64,000 nucleotides of DNA, taken from UBA7672 sp030824255 (lineage in GTDB: Bacteria; Pseudomonadota; Alphaproteobacteria; Caulobacterales; Hyphomonadaceae). A program made the position numbers and the translations under genes. Shown here piece by piece: positions 35,807-43,768 of the stretch. The stretch covers positions 1,364,001 through 1,428,000 of the forward strand of contig OW818686.1 in assembly GCA_942493305.1 (NCBI GenBank), written 5' to 3'. Within the stretch, counting starts at the first letter, position 1. Each line of letters starts with the position of its first letter. The notes under the pieces are model-generated. The model had not been told where the DNA came from, searched no databases, and worked only from the letters and a program-made list of their open reading frames with translations.

Positions 35807-36640
35807 TCAACCTGGCGACGGCAATTTGCCGGCGCGCATCGCGGCGATCACGCCGCCATCGATCAGCAGGTCGCTGCCCGTAATGAAGCCCGCGTCCGGT
35901 CCAAGCAGATAGTTTGCAGCAATCGCAATCTCGTCGGGCGGCGCCATACGTCCAGCCGGTGAGGCCGTGATCATCGCCCTGTAGCCGTCGCCGATCGGCG
36001 AGTTCAGCTCATGCTGCGAAAGCGGCGTCGCTATGATCCCCGGGCTGATCGAATTGACACGGGCGCCCTTCGCACCCCAGCTTACAGCTGCCGCTTGAAC
36101 GCGGAGTGAGTTCGCGCGCTTGGCCATCATGTAGGCGATCATTGAGTTCGGCACCGCAGCCGCTGACAAGAAAGGTAGCGCCAGCAGGTCGTCAGCTGGC
36201 GTGAATGCCAAGGCATGGTCCTGTTCGGGCGGCAGCGCGGGCAGCATGTAGCCCGCCATGCTTGAGATGATCAGGCCAGCGCCGCCGGGTGCAATGACGC
36301 GCTCGAATTCTTCGAACACCACAGCCGATCCATAGAGATCGATAGCTAGAACGCGCTCCGGCGTCGCCATGTTTGGCGATAGGCCCGCTGTGTTGATCAC
36401 CTGGATGACACGGCCGAGGTCTGTAGCGGCGTCCGCAAGCGAGCGCACGGATTCGCGGGACGAGACGTCAACACGATGAGTTGCGACTTCATAGCTGGCG
36501 TTTGTGAGGTCCGCTGCAGCGGCTGCGAGTGTCTTCTCGTTCCAGTCAGCCAGCAGGATTGTCCTGCCGAAACCTTGCCGGCGCGCGATGGCGGCGCCAA
36601 TGCCGCCAGCGCCGATAACTACGACCACGTCATGGGCCAA
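35807..36640 (-). CDS. short-chain dehydrogenase/reductase (copy 1)
   Basis: 277 residues. Cofactor motif GAGGIGAAIARR, the NAG-like INTAGLSPN, catalytic Ser in ISSMAGYM, Tyr/Lys in YMMAKRAN, and INSISPGII-type VNSISPGIIATPL. It reduces or oxidises a carbonyl/alcohol with NAD(P). The next gene upstream (36706-37548) is a close paralogue with the same unusual internal insert between Ser and Tyr (LPPEQDHALAFTPADDLLALP), so the pair arose by duplication. Confidence 0.88.
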   Translation of the reverse strand: MAHDVVVVIGAGGIGAAIARRQGFGRTILLADWNEKTLAAAAADLTNASYEVATHRVDVSSRESVRSLADAATDLGRVIQVINTAGLSPNMATPERVLAIDLYGSAVVFEEFERVIAPGGAGLIISSMAGYMLPALPPEQDHALAFTPADDLLALPFLSAAAVPNSMIAYMMAKRANSLRVQAAAVSWGAKGARVNSISPGIIATPLSQHELNSPIGDGYRAMITASPAGRMAPPDEIAIAANYLLGPDAGFITGSDLLIDGGVIAAMRAGKLPSPG

Positions 36641-36705
36641 TGTGGATACACTTTTCTTGTTACTGGATTTTGATTACGGGCGAAGCTGCTTAGGTGAAGG
36701 TTGAG

Positions 36706-37548
36706 TTACTTTGGCGCGAGTTCGCCGTACCAGTAGGAAGCTGTGACGCCGCCATCCATGAGGAAGTCGCTCCCCGTGATGAAGGCGCCATCAGGTCCCA
36801 TCAAAAGCGCGCCGACATTGCCGACTTCATCCGGCGTTGCCGCGCGGCCGACTGGAGAAAGCTCGATCATCCGGCGATAGCCGTCGCCGCGCGGTCCGCT
36901 CAGTTCGTCGTTGGCCAGCGGCGTGATCACGATGCCAGGGCTGATCGTGTTGATCCTTGCGCCGCGCTTTCCCCATTTCACGGCTTCGGCCATGACACGC
37001 AGAGAGTTCGCGCGCTTTGAAATCTGATAGGCGTGAAGGGACTCGTTCACCTGATCCGGCTGAAGCATGGGAAGTTTCAACAGATCGTCAGCGGGCGTGG
37101 TCGCGAGCTGTTTGTTTTCTTCCGCAGTCAACGCCCCCAGACGGTGGCCGGATTGGGAGGCGATGACGACGCCGGATCCACCCTTGCCGATGACGGCGCC
37201 AAACTCCTCCAGCACCAACGCAGTGCCATAGAGGTCAACCGAGAGAATTGTTGCGGGTGAAGCTTGCGAAGGAGAGACGCCGGCTGCGTGGATAACGCCT
37301 GTAATTGTTCCGAGCGCGGTGGCTGTCTCGACAAGGGCATGAACCGACGGTCGCGACGATACGTCAACCGTCGCAGTGCTCACGGCAAATCCGGCGTTAT
37401 GGAGGACGAGAGCGGCCGCGTCTGCGCTCTCCTTGCGCAGATCAGCTAGAAGGACGTGCTTGCCCGTGCTGACCCGGCGGGCGATTGCTTGGCCGATCGA
37501 GCCCGCGCCTATGACGACAATGACTTCGCCTTCAACAGACCTGCTCAT
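36706..37548 (-). CDS. short-chain dehydrogenase/reductase (copy 2)
   Basis: 280 residues, paralogous to the gene just downstream. Seen: GAGSIGQAIARR, IHAAGVSPSQA, Ser in IASQSGHRL, the insert TAEENKQLATTPADDLLKLP, YQISKRAN, and INTISPGIVITPL. The cofactor and catalytic residues are intact. A 65-bp gap with its own possible start signals separates the copies. They probably act on related carbonyl compounds. Confidence 0.88.
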   Translation of the reverse strand: MSRSVEGEVIVVIGAGSIGQAIARRVSTGKHVLLADLRKESADAAALVLHNAGFAVSTATVDVSSRPSVHALVETATALGTITGVIHAAGVSPSQASPATILSVDLYGTALVLEEFGAVIGKGGSGVVIASQSGHRLGALTAEENKQLATTPADDLLKLPMLQPDQVNESLHAYQISKRANSLRVMAEAVKWGKRGARINTISPGIVITPLANDELSGPRGDGYRRMIELSPVGRAATPDEVGNVGALLMGPDGAFITGSDFLMDGGVTASYWYGELAPK

Positions 37549-37686
37549 GTTTGTTCCTTTCAGGCGGCGAGGGTCACACGACCCATCTGCGACTGGCCTG
37601 AAGGAATGTAGGCTCGATCCTCCGCCCGATTAGCCGTTGAAACAGGCAAGAGCCTATGTCGGTAATTCATGAAACAGAATGGCGCG

Positions 37687-38586
37687 CTACCGCCGCCGTT
37701 TTGGGTTCAGATAGTCGAGCAGGAGCGTAAATGCTGGAGAATGCTGACGGCGGCTCGGGTAATAGAGGTGGTAGCCGTCGAAGGGCGGGCTCCAGTCGCT
37801 GAGCACGCGCACCAACTCGCCTGAGGCTATCAGCGGCTTCATGTGATCTTCAGGAAGGTAGGCGATCCCGAACCCGGCGACTGCAGCGCACTTGATCATC
37901 CGCACCTCGTTGAACACGAACTGCCCGTCGACGCGAACATTGAGTTCCCGGCCGTCCTTTTCAAACTCCCACGCATAGAGACCACCGATGGTCGCCATTC
38001 GCAGGTTGATACACTGATGCGCGGTTAAATCATGCGGCGTCTTGGGCTTTGGTCTCTTCGCGAAATAGGAAGGCGCCGCGGCTGCGATCATCCGAAGTTG
38101 GGGGCCGATGCTCGTCGCGATCATGTCCTTCGCAACTTGTTCCCCCAGCCGCACCCCCGCATCGAAGCGCTGCTCGACAATGTCGACAAGCGCGGAGTTG
38201 ATGGACAGCTCGATCTTGATGTCAGGGTAGTCGGCGGCAAGCTTGGCGATCGCCGGCCACAGCACGGTTTCGGCTGCGTGTTGAGGTGTCGTAATCCGAA
38301 TCACTCCGCCAGGTTTTTCCCGCAGCTCGCCGATAGACGCGAGGCGCGCGTCAATGTCGTCAAGGGCAGGGCGCAGCGTCTCGAGTAGCCTTTCGCCGGC
38401 GTCGGTAGGAGCAACACTTCGGGTCGTCCGCATCAGCAGTCGAACGCCAAGTCTGGCTTCAAGACGTTTGATCGTGTGACTAAGGGCTGACTGGGACGTG
38501 CCCATTTTGGCAGCCGCACGCGTGAACGAGCGCTCCTCCGCCACCCGCATGAACGCGGCAAGATCGCCAAGTTCGTCTCGATCCAT
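37687..38586 (-). CDS. LysR-type transcriptional regulator
   Basis: 299 residues. N-terminal winged helix (DLAAFMRVAEERSFTRAAAKMGTSQSALSHTIKRLEARLGVRLLMRTTRS) then a periplasmic-binding-protein-like effector domain. It is divergent from the Bcr/CflA pump gene, with 121 bp between them, and lies upstream of the SDR/dehydrogenase run on the same strand. It is the likely regulator of one or both. The effector is unknown. Confidence 0.9.
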   Translation of the reverse strand: MDRDELGDLAAFMRVAEERSFTRAAAKMGTSQSALSHTIKRLEARLGVRLLMRTTRSVAPTDAGERLLETLRPALDDIDARLASIGELREKPGGVIRITTPQHAAETVLWPAIAKLAADYPDIKIELSINSALVDIVEQRFDAGVRLGEQVAKDMIATSIGPQLRMIAAAAPSYFAKRPKPKTPHDLTAHQCINLRMATIGGLYAWEFEKDGRELNVRVDGQFVFNEVRMIKCAAVAGFGIAYLPEDHMKPLIASGELVRVLSDWSPPFDGYHLYYPSRRQHSPAFTLLLDYLNPKRRR

Positions 38587-38622
38587 TGATGAAGCCCCAA
38601 CATAGGTACATGCCGATCTTAA

Positions 38623-38639
38623 CGCCTAATCGCTAGGCG
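38623..38639. promoter_or_regulatory. palindrome in the LysR-MFS divergent promoter
   Basis: CGCCTA (38623-38628) and TAGGCG (38634-38639) form a perfect 6-bp dyad around five bases in the 121-bp divergent region. It is a candidate site for the adjacent LysR regulator. It was assigned by position only. Confidence 0.35.
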
Positions 38640-38707
38640 GCCTACCCCTTAGTTATCGGCTCAACGATCGTCGGCATGGGTGCCGCGGCGATCAGGAGAC
38701 AGCCGTC

Positions 38708-39943
38708 ATGATCCTGCAGCCCTCACTGTCCGAGACAGTCGACCGCGAAAAACGACTGCGCACGCCTTGGGTGCTCGCGGTCTTGAGCGCGCTCATGGGG
38801 TTCGCGTCGATCTCGACAGACCTCTATCTGCCCGCGCTCCCAGCCATGACCACCGCTCTCCATGCCGGAGCCGGGTCGATGGAAGTGACAATCTCCAGCT
38901 ACCTCGCAGGCTTCAGCCTCGGACAGCTCCTCTGGGGCCCGATCGGCGACCGCTTCGGGCGGCGCATGCCGATTGTCATAGGGCTTGTGCTTTTTGCCAT
39001 CGGATCGGCGGGATGTGCTTTGTCGACAAGCGCGATCGAAGTCATCGGCTGGCGCATTGTCCAGGCCTCCGGCGCCTGCGCCGGCGTCGTGTTGGGCCGA
39101 GCGATGGTTCGCGATCTCTATTCCGGTGAGCGCGCGGCACAAATGATGTCGACCCTCATGACGGTCATGGCTATCGCGCCGCTTCTGGGGCCGTTTGTAG
39201 GTGGACAGATTCTCAACTTCGGATCCTGGCAGGCGATCTTCTGGACGCTGGTCGCAATCGGCGCGCTGACGCTGATAGCCGTCCTGACGATACCGGAAAC
39301 GCTTCCTGCGGAGCGCCGCAACCACGAGCCTCTTAGCGGGGCGCTCGGCGAGTATTTACGCCTCCTACGCCAGCCTCGCATACTCGGCTTCATCGGGGCC
39401 GGCGCATTCTTCTACGCAGGGATGTTCGCCTATATCGCAGGAACGCCCTTCGCGTACATCAGCTTCTATCACGTGCCGGCCCAGTTCTACGGATTGTTGT
39501 TCGGCGCAGGCATCCTCGGCATCATGGCGACAAACCTGCTGAACGCACGCCTCGTGGTGCGCGTAGGCGGCGTGCGGCTCATGCGCATTGGAACAGGCGG
39601 GGCAGCGATTGCTGCAGTGCTATTGATCTTTGATTCCCTTGCCGGGTTCGGTGGGCTAGCTGGAGTTGCGATCCCGCTTTTCGTCTTCGTTGGAATGACC
39701 GGGCTCATCGTGGCGAACTCGATATCAGGCGCGATGGCGAGTTTTCCGGACAGGGCAGGGACAGTTTCAGCCCTCGTCGGGGCTCTTCAGTATGGAGCCG
39801 GCATCGTTGGCTCGGCGCTCGTTGGGGCGTTGGCCGACGGCACACCTATGCCAATGGCCTGGGTGATAGGCGCGGCCAGCGTCGGTAGCGTTGCTTGCGC
39901 ATTTCTCCTCATTCGAAGCCCCACTCATGAACCCCGCGCATAA
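38708..39943 (+). CDS. Bcr/CflA family drug-efflux MFS transporter
   Basis: 411 residues, 12 hydrophobic helices. The N-terminus has FASISTDLYLPALPAMTTAL and, between helices 2 and 3, LLWGPIGDRFGRRMP, the marks of the Bcr/CflA proton-driven exporters. It would pump a toxic compound out of the cell. It is divergent from lysR and followed, 76 bp after its stop, by the decarboxylase-cupin gene. Confidence 0.9.
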   Translation: MILQPSLSETVDREKRLRTPWVLAVLSALMGFASISTDLYLPALPAMTTALHAGAGSMEVTISSYLAGFSLGQLLWGPIGDRFGRRMPIVIGLVLFAIGSAGCALSTSAIEVIGWRIVQASGACAGVVLGRAMVRDLYSGERAAQMMSTLMTVMAIAPLLGPFVGGQILNFGSWQAIFWTLVAIGALTLIAVLTIPETLPAERRNHEPLSGALGEYLRLLRQPRILGFIGAGAFFYAGMFAYIAGTPFAYISFYHVPAQFYGLLFGAGILGIMATNLLNARLVVRVGGVRLMRIGTGGAAIAAVLLIFDSLAGFGGLAGVAIPLFVFVGMTGLIVANSISGAMASFPDRAGTVSALVGALQYGAGIVGSALVGALADGTPMPMAWVIGAASVGSVACAFLLIRSPTHEPRA

Positions 39944-40019
39944 CCTCATTCGCCGTGCGCTGCTAATCATCCGGGGCGTGCGCCCTAACTTTATCGTCTC
40001 GAGCCGCAGGAGATCACGC

Positions 40020-41231
40020 GTGCGACTTCTCAAAGCCTCCATCGCCGCCGCCTCAATGAGCGCCTGCGCCCATGCACAGGAAGCGGCTCCTGCGCGCATG
40101 GCGCCCCCCGATGTACGCGCGATTACACCAGCGCTCGCAGACTACACTGATGCGGTATTGTTCGGCGATGTGTGGAAACGACCGGGTCTGTCGCCGCGTG
40201 ATCGAAGCATTGTAACCGTCAGCGCTTTGATCGCAGGCGGGCATACCGCGCAGATGACAGGTCATTTCAATCGCGCAATCGACAACGGCGTAAAGCCTGC
40301 GGAGCTTACCGGCATTATCACCCACCTGGCGTTCTATGCGGGCTGGCCCCGGGCGATGTCTGCCGTGAGTGTCGCCAAGGATGTCTTCGAACAGCGCGGC
40401 ATCGACACAGCATCTTTGTCCGGCGCTGTACAGACTCTTGCGCCTTTGGCTGGCGAAGATGAGCGCGCGGCTTCGGTCGATAGCCAACTGGGTGCGAGCG
40501 CTCCCGGGCTGGCCACATACACGAATGACGTGCTCTTCGGCGATCTCTGGCGGCGTGATGACTTATTACCGCGCGACAGGAGCCTGGTGACTATTTCGGC
40601 GCTTATCGCAGCGGGCCAAGGCGAGCAACTGCCTTTTCATCTCAACCGCGGGTTCGACAATGGTCTCACACCCGAGGCTGTCTCCGAGGTCGTCACACAC
40701 CTCGCCTTCTACGCCGGATGGCCGCGCGCAATGTCGGCTGTGACGGTCCTGAAGACTGTGCTCGACCAGCGCAGCTCCCAGGTTTCGGCTGGTGCCGCGC
40801 CGGCTCGCGCTGAGCCTCGGTTGACGGTTCAGCGTTATGTCGAAAGCAGCCCGGCTCCATCCGAGAACTTCACGGGCGCGATGAAAGTGGAATCCCGTTT
40901 TCAACGCGAAGCTCCGGCCCGGGTCGGAGGAGGCGTCGTAAGCTTCACACCGGGCGCGCGTACCAACTGGCATACACACCCGCTCGGGCAAACGCTCGTC
41001 GTTACAGAGGGATGTGGATGGGTTCAGGAGGAGGGCGGGCCCGTTGAAACCATTCGACCCGGTGATGTCGTCGTCATACCTCCGAATGCGCGACATTGGC
41101 ACGGTGCGACGGCTGAAACACCCATGATGCATGTCGCGATCGCCGAGCGGCTCGATGGCGTAGCTGTCACGTGGATGGAAGCTGTGTCTGACCAACAGTA
41201 TAGCGGAGGCGCGACGGCATGTCGGTCGTAG
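40020..41231 (+). CDS. secreted carboxymuconolactone decarboxylase-cupin protein
   Basis: 403 residues from a GTG at 40020, chosen because GGAGA lies seven bases before it and the N-terminus then forms a signal peptide (LLKASIAAASMSACAHAQE). Two tandem decarboxylase-like domains (each with LSPRDRSIVTVSALIAGG- and THLAFYAGWPRAMSAV-type motifs, no CxxC, so not AhpD peroxidases) are followed by a cupin with metal-site residues in NWHTHPLGQ and PPNARHWHGA. Similar CMD-cupin fusions exist in other genomes. The substrate is unknown. Its end overlaps the next gene by 13 bp. Confidence 0.85.
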   Translation: MRLLKASIAAASMSACAHAQEAAPARMAPPDVRAITPALADYTDAVLFGDVWKRPGLSPRDRSIVTVSALIAGGHTAQMTGHFNRAIDNGVKPAELTGIITHLAFYAGWPRAMSAVSVAKDVFEQRGIDTASLSGAVQTLAPLAGEDERAASVDSQLGASAPGLATYTNDVLFGDLWRRDDLLPRDRSLVTISALIAAGQGEQLPFHLNRGFDNGLTPEAVSEVVTHLAFYAGWPRAMSAVTVLKTVLDQRSSQVSAGAAPARAEPRLTVQRYVESSPAPSENFTGAMKVESRFQREAPARVGGGVVSFTPGARTNWHTHPLGQTLVVTEGCGWVQEEGGPVETIRPGDVVVIPPNARHWHGATAETPMMHVAIAERLDGVAVTWMEAVSDQQYSGGATACRS

Positions 41232-42127
41232 TGCGTAAAATTGAGATCAGCCGGCTACCTCGCCCCTCTCGTGTGGCTCAGGCATTCGCTCTGATCGCCT
41301 TCGCCGGGTGTGACGTCTACCAGCCAGCGACCGCAGTGGGTGCGCCCATGGAGCACGTGGAGCAAGCTACAGCAAAAGCGAGAGCCATCGACATTGAGTT
41401 CATCGAAATCCCGGCCGGCAGTTTTCTCATGGGCTCGTCCAGTTCCGATCCAGATGCACAGGATTTCGAAAAGCCGCAGCATCAGGTCACGATCAGCAAG
41501 CCCTTCTCGATCGGTCGATACGAGGTGACGCAAGCGCAGTGGGAAGCCGTGATCGGCAGCAACCCTTACACGCGCGATCGCTCCAACCCTTACTACAACT
41601 TGCCTGGGATGGCGGCGCGTATCACGCGGCCTGATCACCCGGCGACCGTATCCTGGAACGACGCGCAAGAGTTCATTTCCCGGCTCAACGCGCTCGAGGG
41701 ACATACCCGATACCGCCTGCCGACGGAGGCAGAGTGGGAATATGCTGCGCGTGCCGGAACCACCACTGCTTACTCCTTCGGCTCGCGTGTTGCCGATCTG
41801 GGTCGTTATGCCTGGCATGGGGAAGACTTTTCCAGCGGGGGCAGTCACCCTGTCGGACAGAAGGAGGCGAACCCGTGGGGACTTTATGATGTCCACGGGA
41901 ATGCCTGGGAGTGGGTCAATGATTGGTACTCGCCCACGTATTACGGCGCCGCTGCGCAAGTAGATCCCAAAGGGCCGGCTACCGGAACTGAACGCGTTGT
42001 CCGGGGCGGGAGCTGGCACGCAACATCGACCAGCTGGCGTTCGGCGTTCAGGCGAGACTACGCGCCAGACTACCGCGGTATCAGCATCGGCTTCCGGCTC
42101 GTCATGGAGAGCCCAGGTGCTGACTAA
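41219..42127 (+). CDS. FGE/SUMF1-fold lipoprotein lacking catalytic cysteines
   Basis: 302 residues. A lipoprotein-type signal (ALIAFAGCDVYQ) precedes a complete formylglycine-generating-enzyme domain: IPAGSFLMGS, YEVTQAQWEAVI, YRLPTEAEWEYAARAG, VHGNAWEWVNDWY and RVVRGGSW-HATSTSWRSAFR. The two Cys needed for sulfatase activation are absent in that last motif, so it is probably not a true FGE; it may bind a ligand or support the neighbouring enzymes. It overlaps the decarboxylase-cupin gene and precedes the pao genes. Confidence 0.85.
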   Translation: MSVVVRKIEISRLPRPSRVAQAFALIAFAGCDVYQPATAVGAPMEHVEQATAKARAIDIEFIEIPAGSFLMGSSSSDPDAQDFEKPQHQVTISKPFSIGRYEVTQAQWEAVIGSNPYTRDRSNPYYNLPGMAARITRPDHPATVSWNDAQEFISRLNALEGHTRYRLPTEAEWEYAARAGTTTAYSFGSRVADLGRYAWHGEDFSSGGSHPVGQKEANPWGLYDVHGNAWEWVNDWYSPTYYGAAAQVDPKGPATGTERVVRGGSWHATSTSWRSAFRRDYAPDYRGISIGFRLVMESPGAD

Positions 42128-42178
42128 CGTGATCTCCCTGCTCCCTTTCAATCTAGCAAAGCCCGACCGGAGGCCCAT

Positions 42179-42817
42179 ATGAGCAAGCCGAGCGACTTCG
42201 ACATATCCCGACGCGAGGTGCTGGTCGTCGGCGCTGTTGCGGCGACCGTTACGACCACGACCGGCGTGGCGCATGGGCAGCAGGTGGCGACAACAGGCGC
42301 CCCCGTGATGGCGAGGGTCGCCTTCACAGTGAATGGCGCGACCAAATCACTTGAAATCGACACGCGCACGACGCTGCTCGATGCGCTGCGCGAGCATCTC
42401 CATCTTACCGGCAGCAAAAAGGGGTGCGATCATGGGCAGTGCGGGGCATGCACGGTCATCGTGGATGGGCGACGAATAAATTCGTGCCTGTCGCTCGCCG
42501 TCATGCACGAGGGCGATGCGATTACGACGATTGAAGGGCTGGGCACGGTGAAAAGCCTTCACCCGATGCAGGCCGCCTTCGTCAAGCATGACGGCTATCA
42601 GTGTGGTTACTGCACACCCGGGCAGATCTGCTCGGCGGTCGCAGTGATCGACGAGATCAAGGCCGGCATCCCCAGCCATGTTAGCACCGATCTAATGGCG
42701 CGCCCACAGGTTACGCCGACGGAATTGCGCGAGAGGATGAGTGGCAACATCTGCCGCTGCGCCGCCTATCCCAACATCATCGACGCGATGACAGAAGTCG
42801 CGGGAGGCCAGGCATGA
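42179..42817 (+). CDS. paoA: aldehyde oxidoreductase, iron-sulfur subunit
   Basis: 212 residues. A Tat signal (SRREVLVVGAVAATVTTTTG) sends the folded complex to the periplasm. The plant-type 2Fe-2S site is GCDHGQCGACTVIVDGRRINSC, and the second 2Fe-2S site is CGYCTPGQ with NICRCAAYPNI. It is the electron-transfer subunit of a PaoABC-type xanthine-oxidase family enzyme. Its stop overlaps paoB by four bases. Confidence 0.9.
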   Translation: MSKPSDFDISRREVLVVGAVAATVTTTTGVAHGQQVATTGAPVMARVAFTVNGATKSLEIDTRTTLLDALREHLHLTGSKKGCDHGQCGACTVIVDGRRINSCLSLAVMHEGDAITTIEGLGTVKSLHPMQAAFVKHDGYQCGYCTPGQICSAVAVIDEIKAGIPSHVSTDLMARPQVTPTELRERMSGNICRCAAYPNIIDAMTEVAGGQA

Positions 42818-43764
42818 GAAGCTTTTCCTACACGCGGGCAACCACCCCAGCCGAGGCAGCGTCGGCAGCGGCCAGTAACCCCGGCGCAAAATTCATCGCA
42901 GGCGGAACAAACCTTCTCGACCTGATGAAACTTGAGATTGAGACGCCCACACATCTGATCGACGTGAACAGCCTTTCGCTCGATCGCATCGAAGCGACTG
43001 CCGAAGGCGGCCTTCGTATCGGCGCGCTGGTGAGGAACACGGACCTTGCATCAGACGAGCGGGTCCGCCGCGACTATGGCCTGCTATCGCGCGCACTGCT
43101 TGCGGGAGCCTCGGGACAGCTGCGCAACAAGGCGACCACGGCCGGTAACCTCCTTCAACGCACGCGTTGCCCTTACTTCTACGACACCAACCAGCCTTGC
43201 AATAAGCGCCAACCGGGCAGCGGCTGCTCCGCCATTGGCGGAGTTTCTCGCCAGCTGGGCGTGATCGGTGTCAGCGAGGCCTGCATCGCGACGCATCCCA
43301 GCGACATGTCGGTCGCGCTCAGAGCTCTCGACGCCGTCATCGAAACTGTCCGCAGCGATGGATCGACCCGGCAGATACCGATCGCTGAGTTCTACCTTGC
43401 TCCTGACAACACGCCGAATATCGAGACGGTGCTCGCCAAAGGGGAGTTGATAACCGCCGTGACGCTGCCAAGGCCCATCGGCGGTCGACACATCTACCAC
43501 AAGGTACGCGACCGTGCGTCTTACGCCTTCGCGCTCGTCTCCGTCGGAGCTGTTGTGCAGCAGAACGGCGCCGGGCGCATCGCAATGGGCGGCCTTGCGC
43601 ACAAGCCATGGCGAATGGAGGCCGCTGAGGCCCAGCTGCCACGCGGTGCGCAGGCGGTAGCGTCGACGCTGCTCGCTGGCGCGACACCGACGGAAGAGAA
43701 TGCCTTCAAGCTCAAGTTGGCGGAACGCACGCTGGCGGCGGTCCTCGCCGAAGCAAGGAACTGA
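42814..43764 (+). CDS. paoB: aldehyde oxidoreductase, FAD-binding subunit
   Basis: 316 residues with the FAD motif AGGTNLLDLMKLE and a second flavin contact AGNLLQRTRCPYF. The Cys-rich insert (CPYFYDTNQPCNKRQPGSGC and a later Cys) matches the extra 4Fe-4S cluster of the PaoB subunit. It links the iron-sulfur and molybdenum subunits. It sits within a tightly packed paoABC unit. Confidence 0.9.
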   Translation: MRSFSYTRATTPAEAASAAASNPGAKFIAGGTNLLDLMKLEIETPTHLIDVNSLSLDRIEATAEGGLRIGALVRNTDLASDERVRRDYGLLSRALLAGASGQLRNKATTAGNLLQRTRCPYFYDTNQPCNKRQPGSGCSAIGGVSRQLGVIGVSEACIATHPSDMSVALRALDAVIETVRSDGSTRQIPIAEFYLAPDNTPNIETVLAKGELITAVTLPRPIGGRHIYHKVRDRASYAFALVSVGAVVQQNGAGRIAMGGLAHKPWRMEAAEAQLPRGAQAVASTLLAGATPTEENAFKLKLAERTLAAVLAEARN

Positions 43765-43768
43765 TCCC

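Noticed and set aside
41219..42127. Functional sulfatase-activating enzyme
   Set aside because: Both catalytic cysteines are missing and no sulfatase gene is near.
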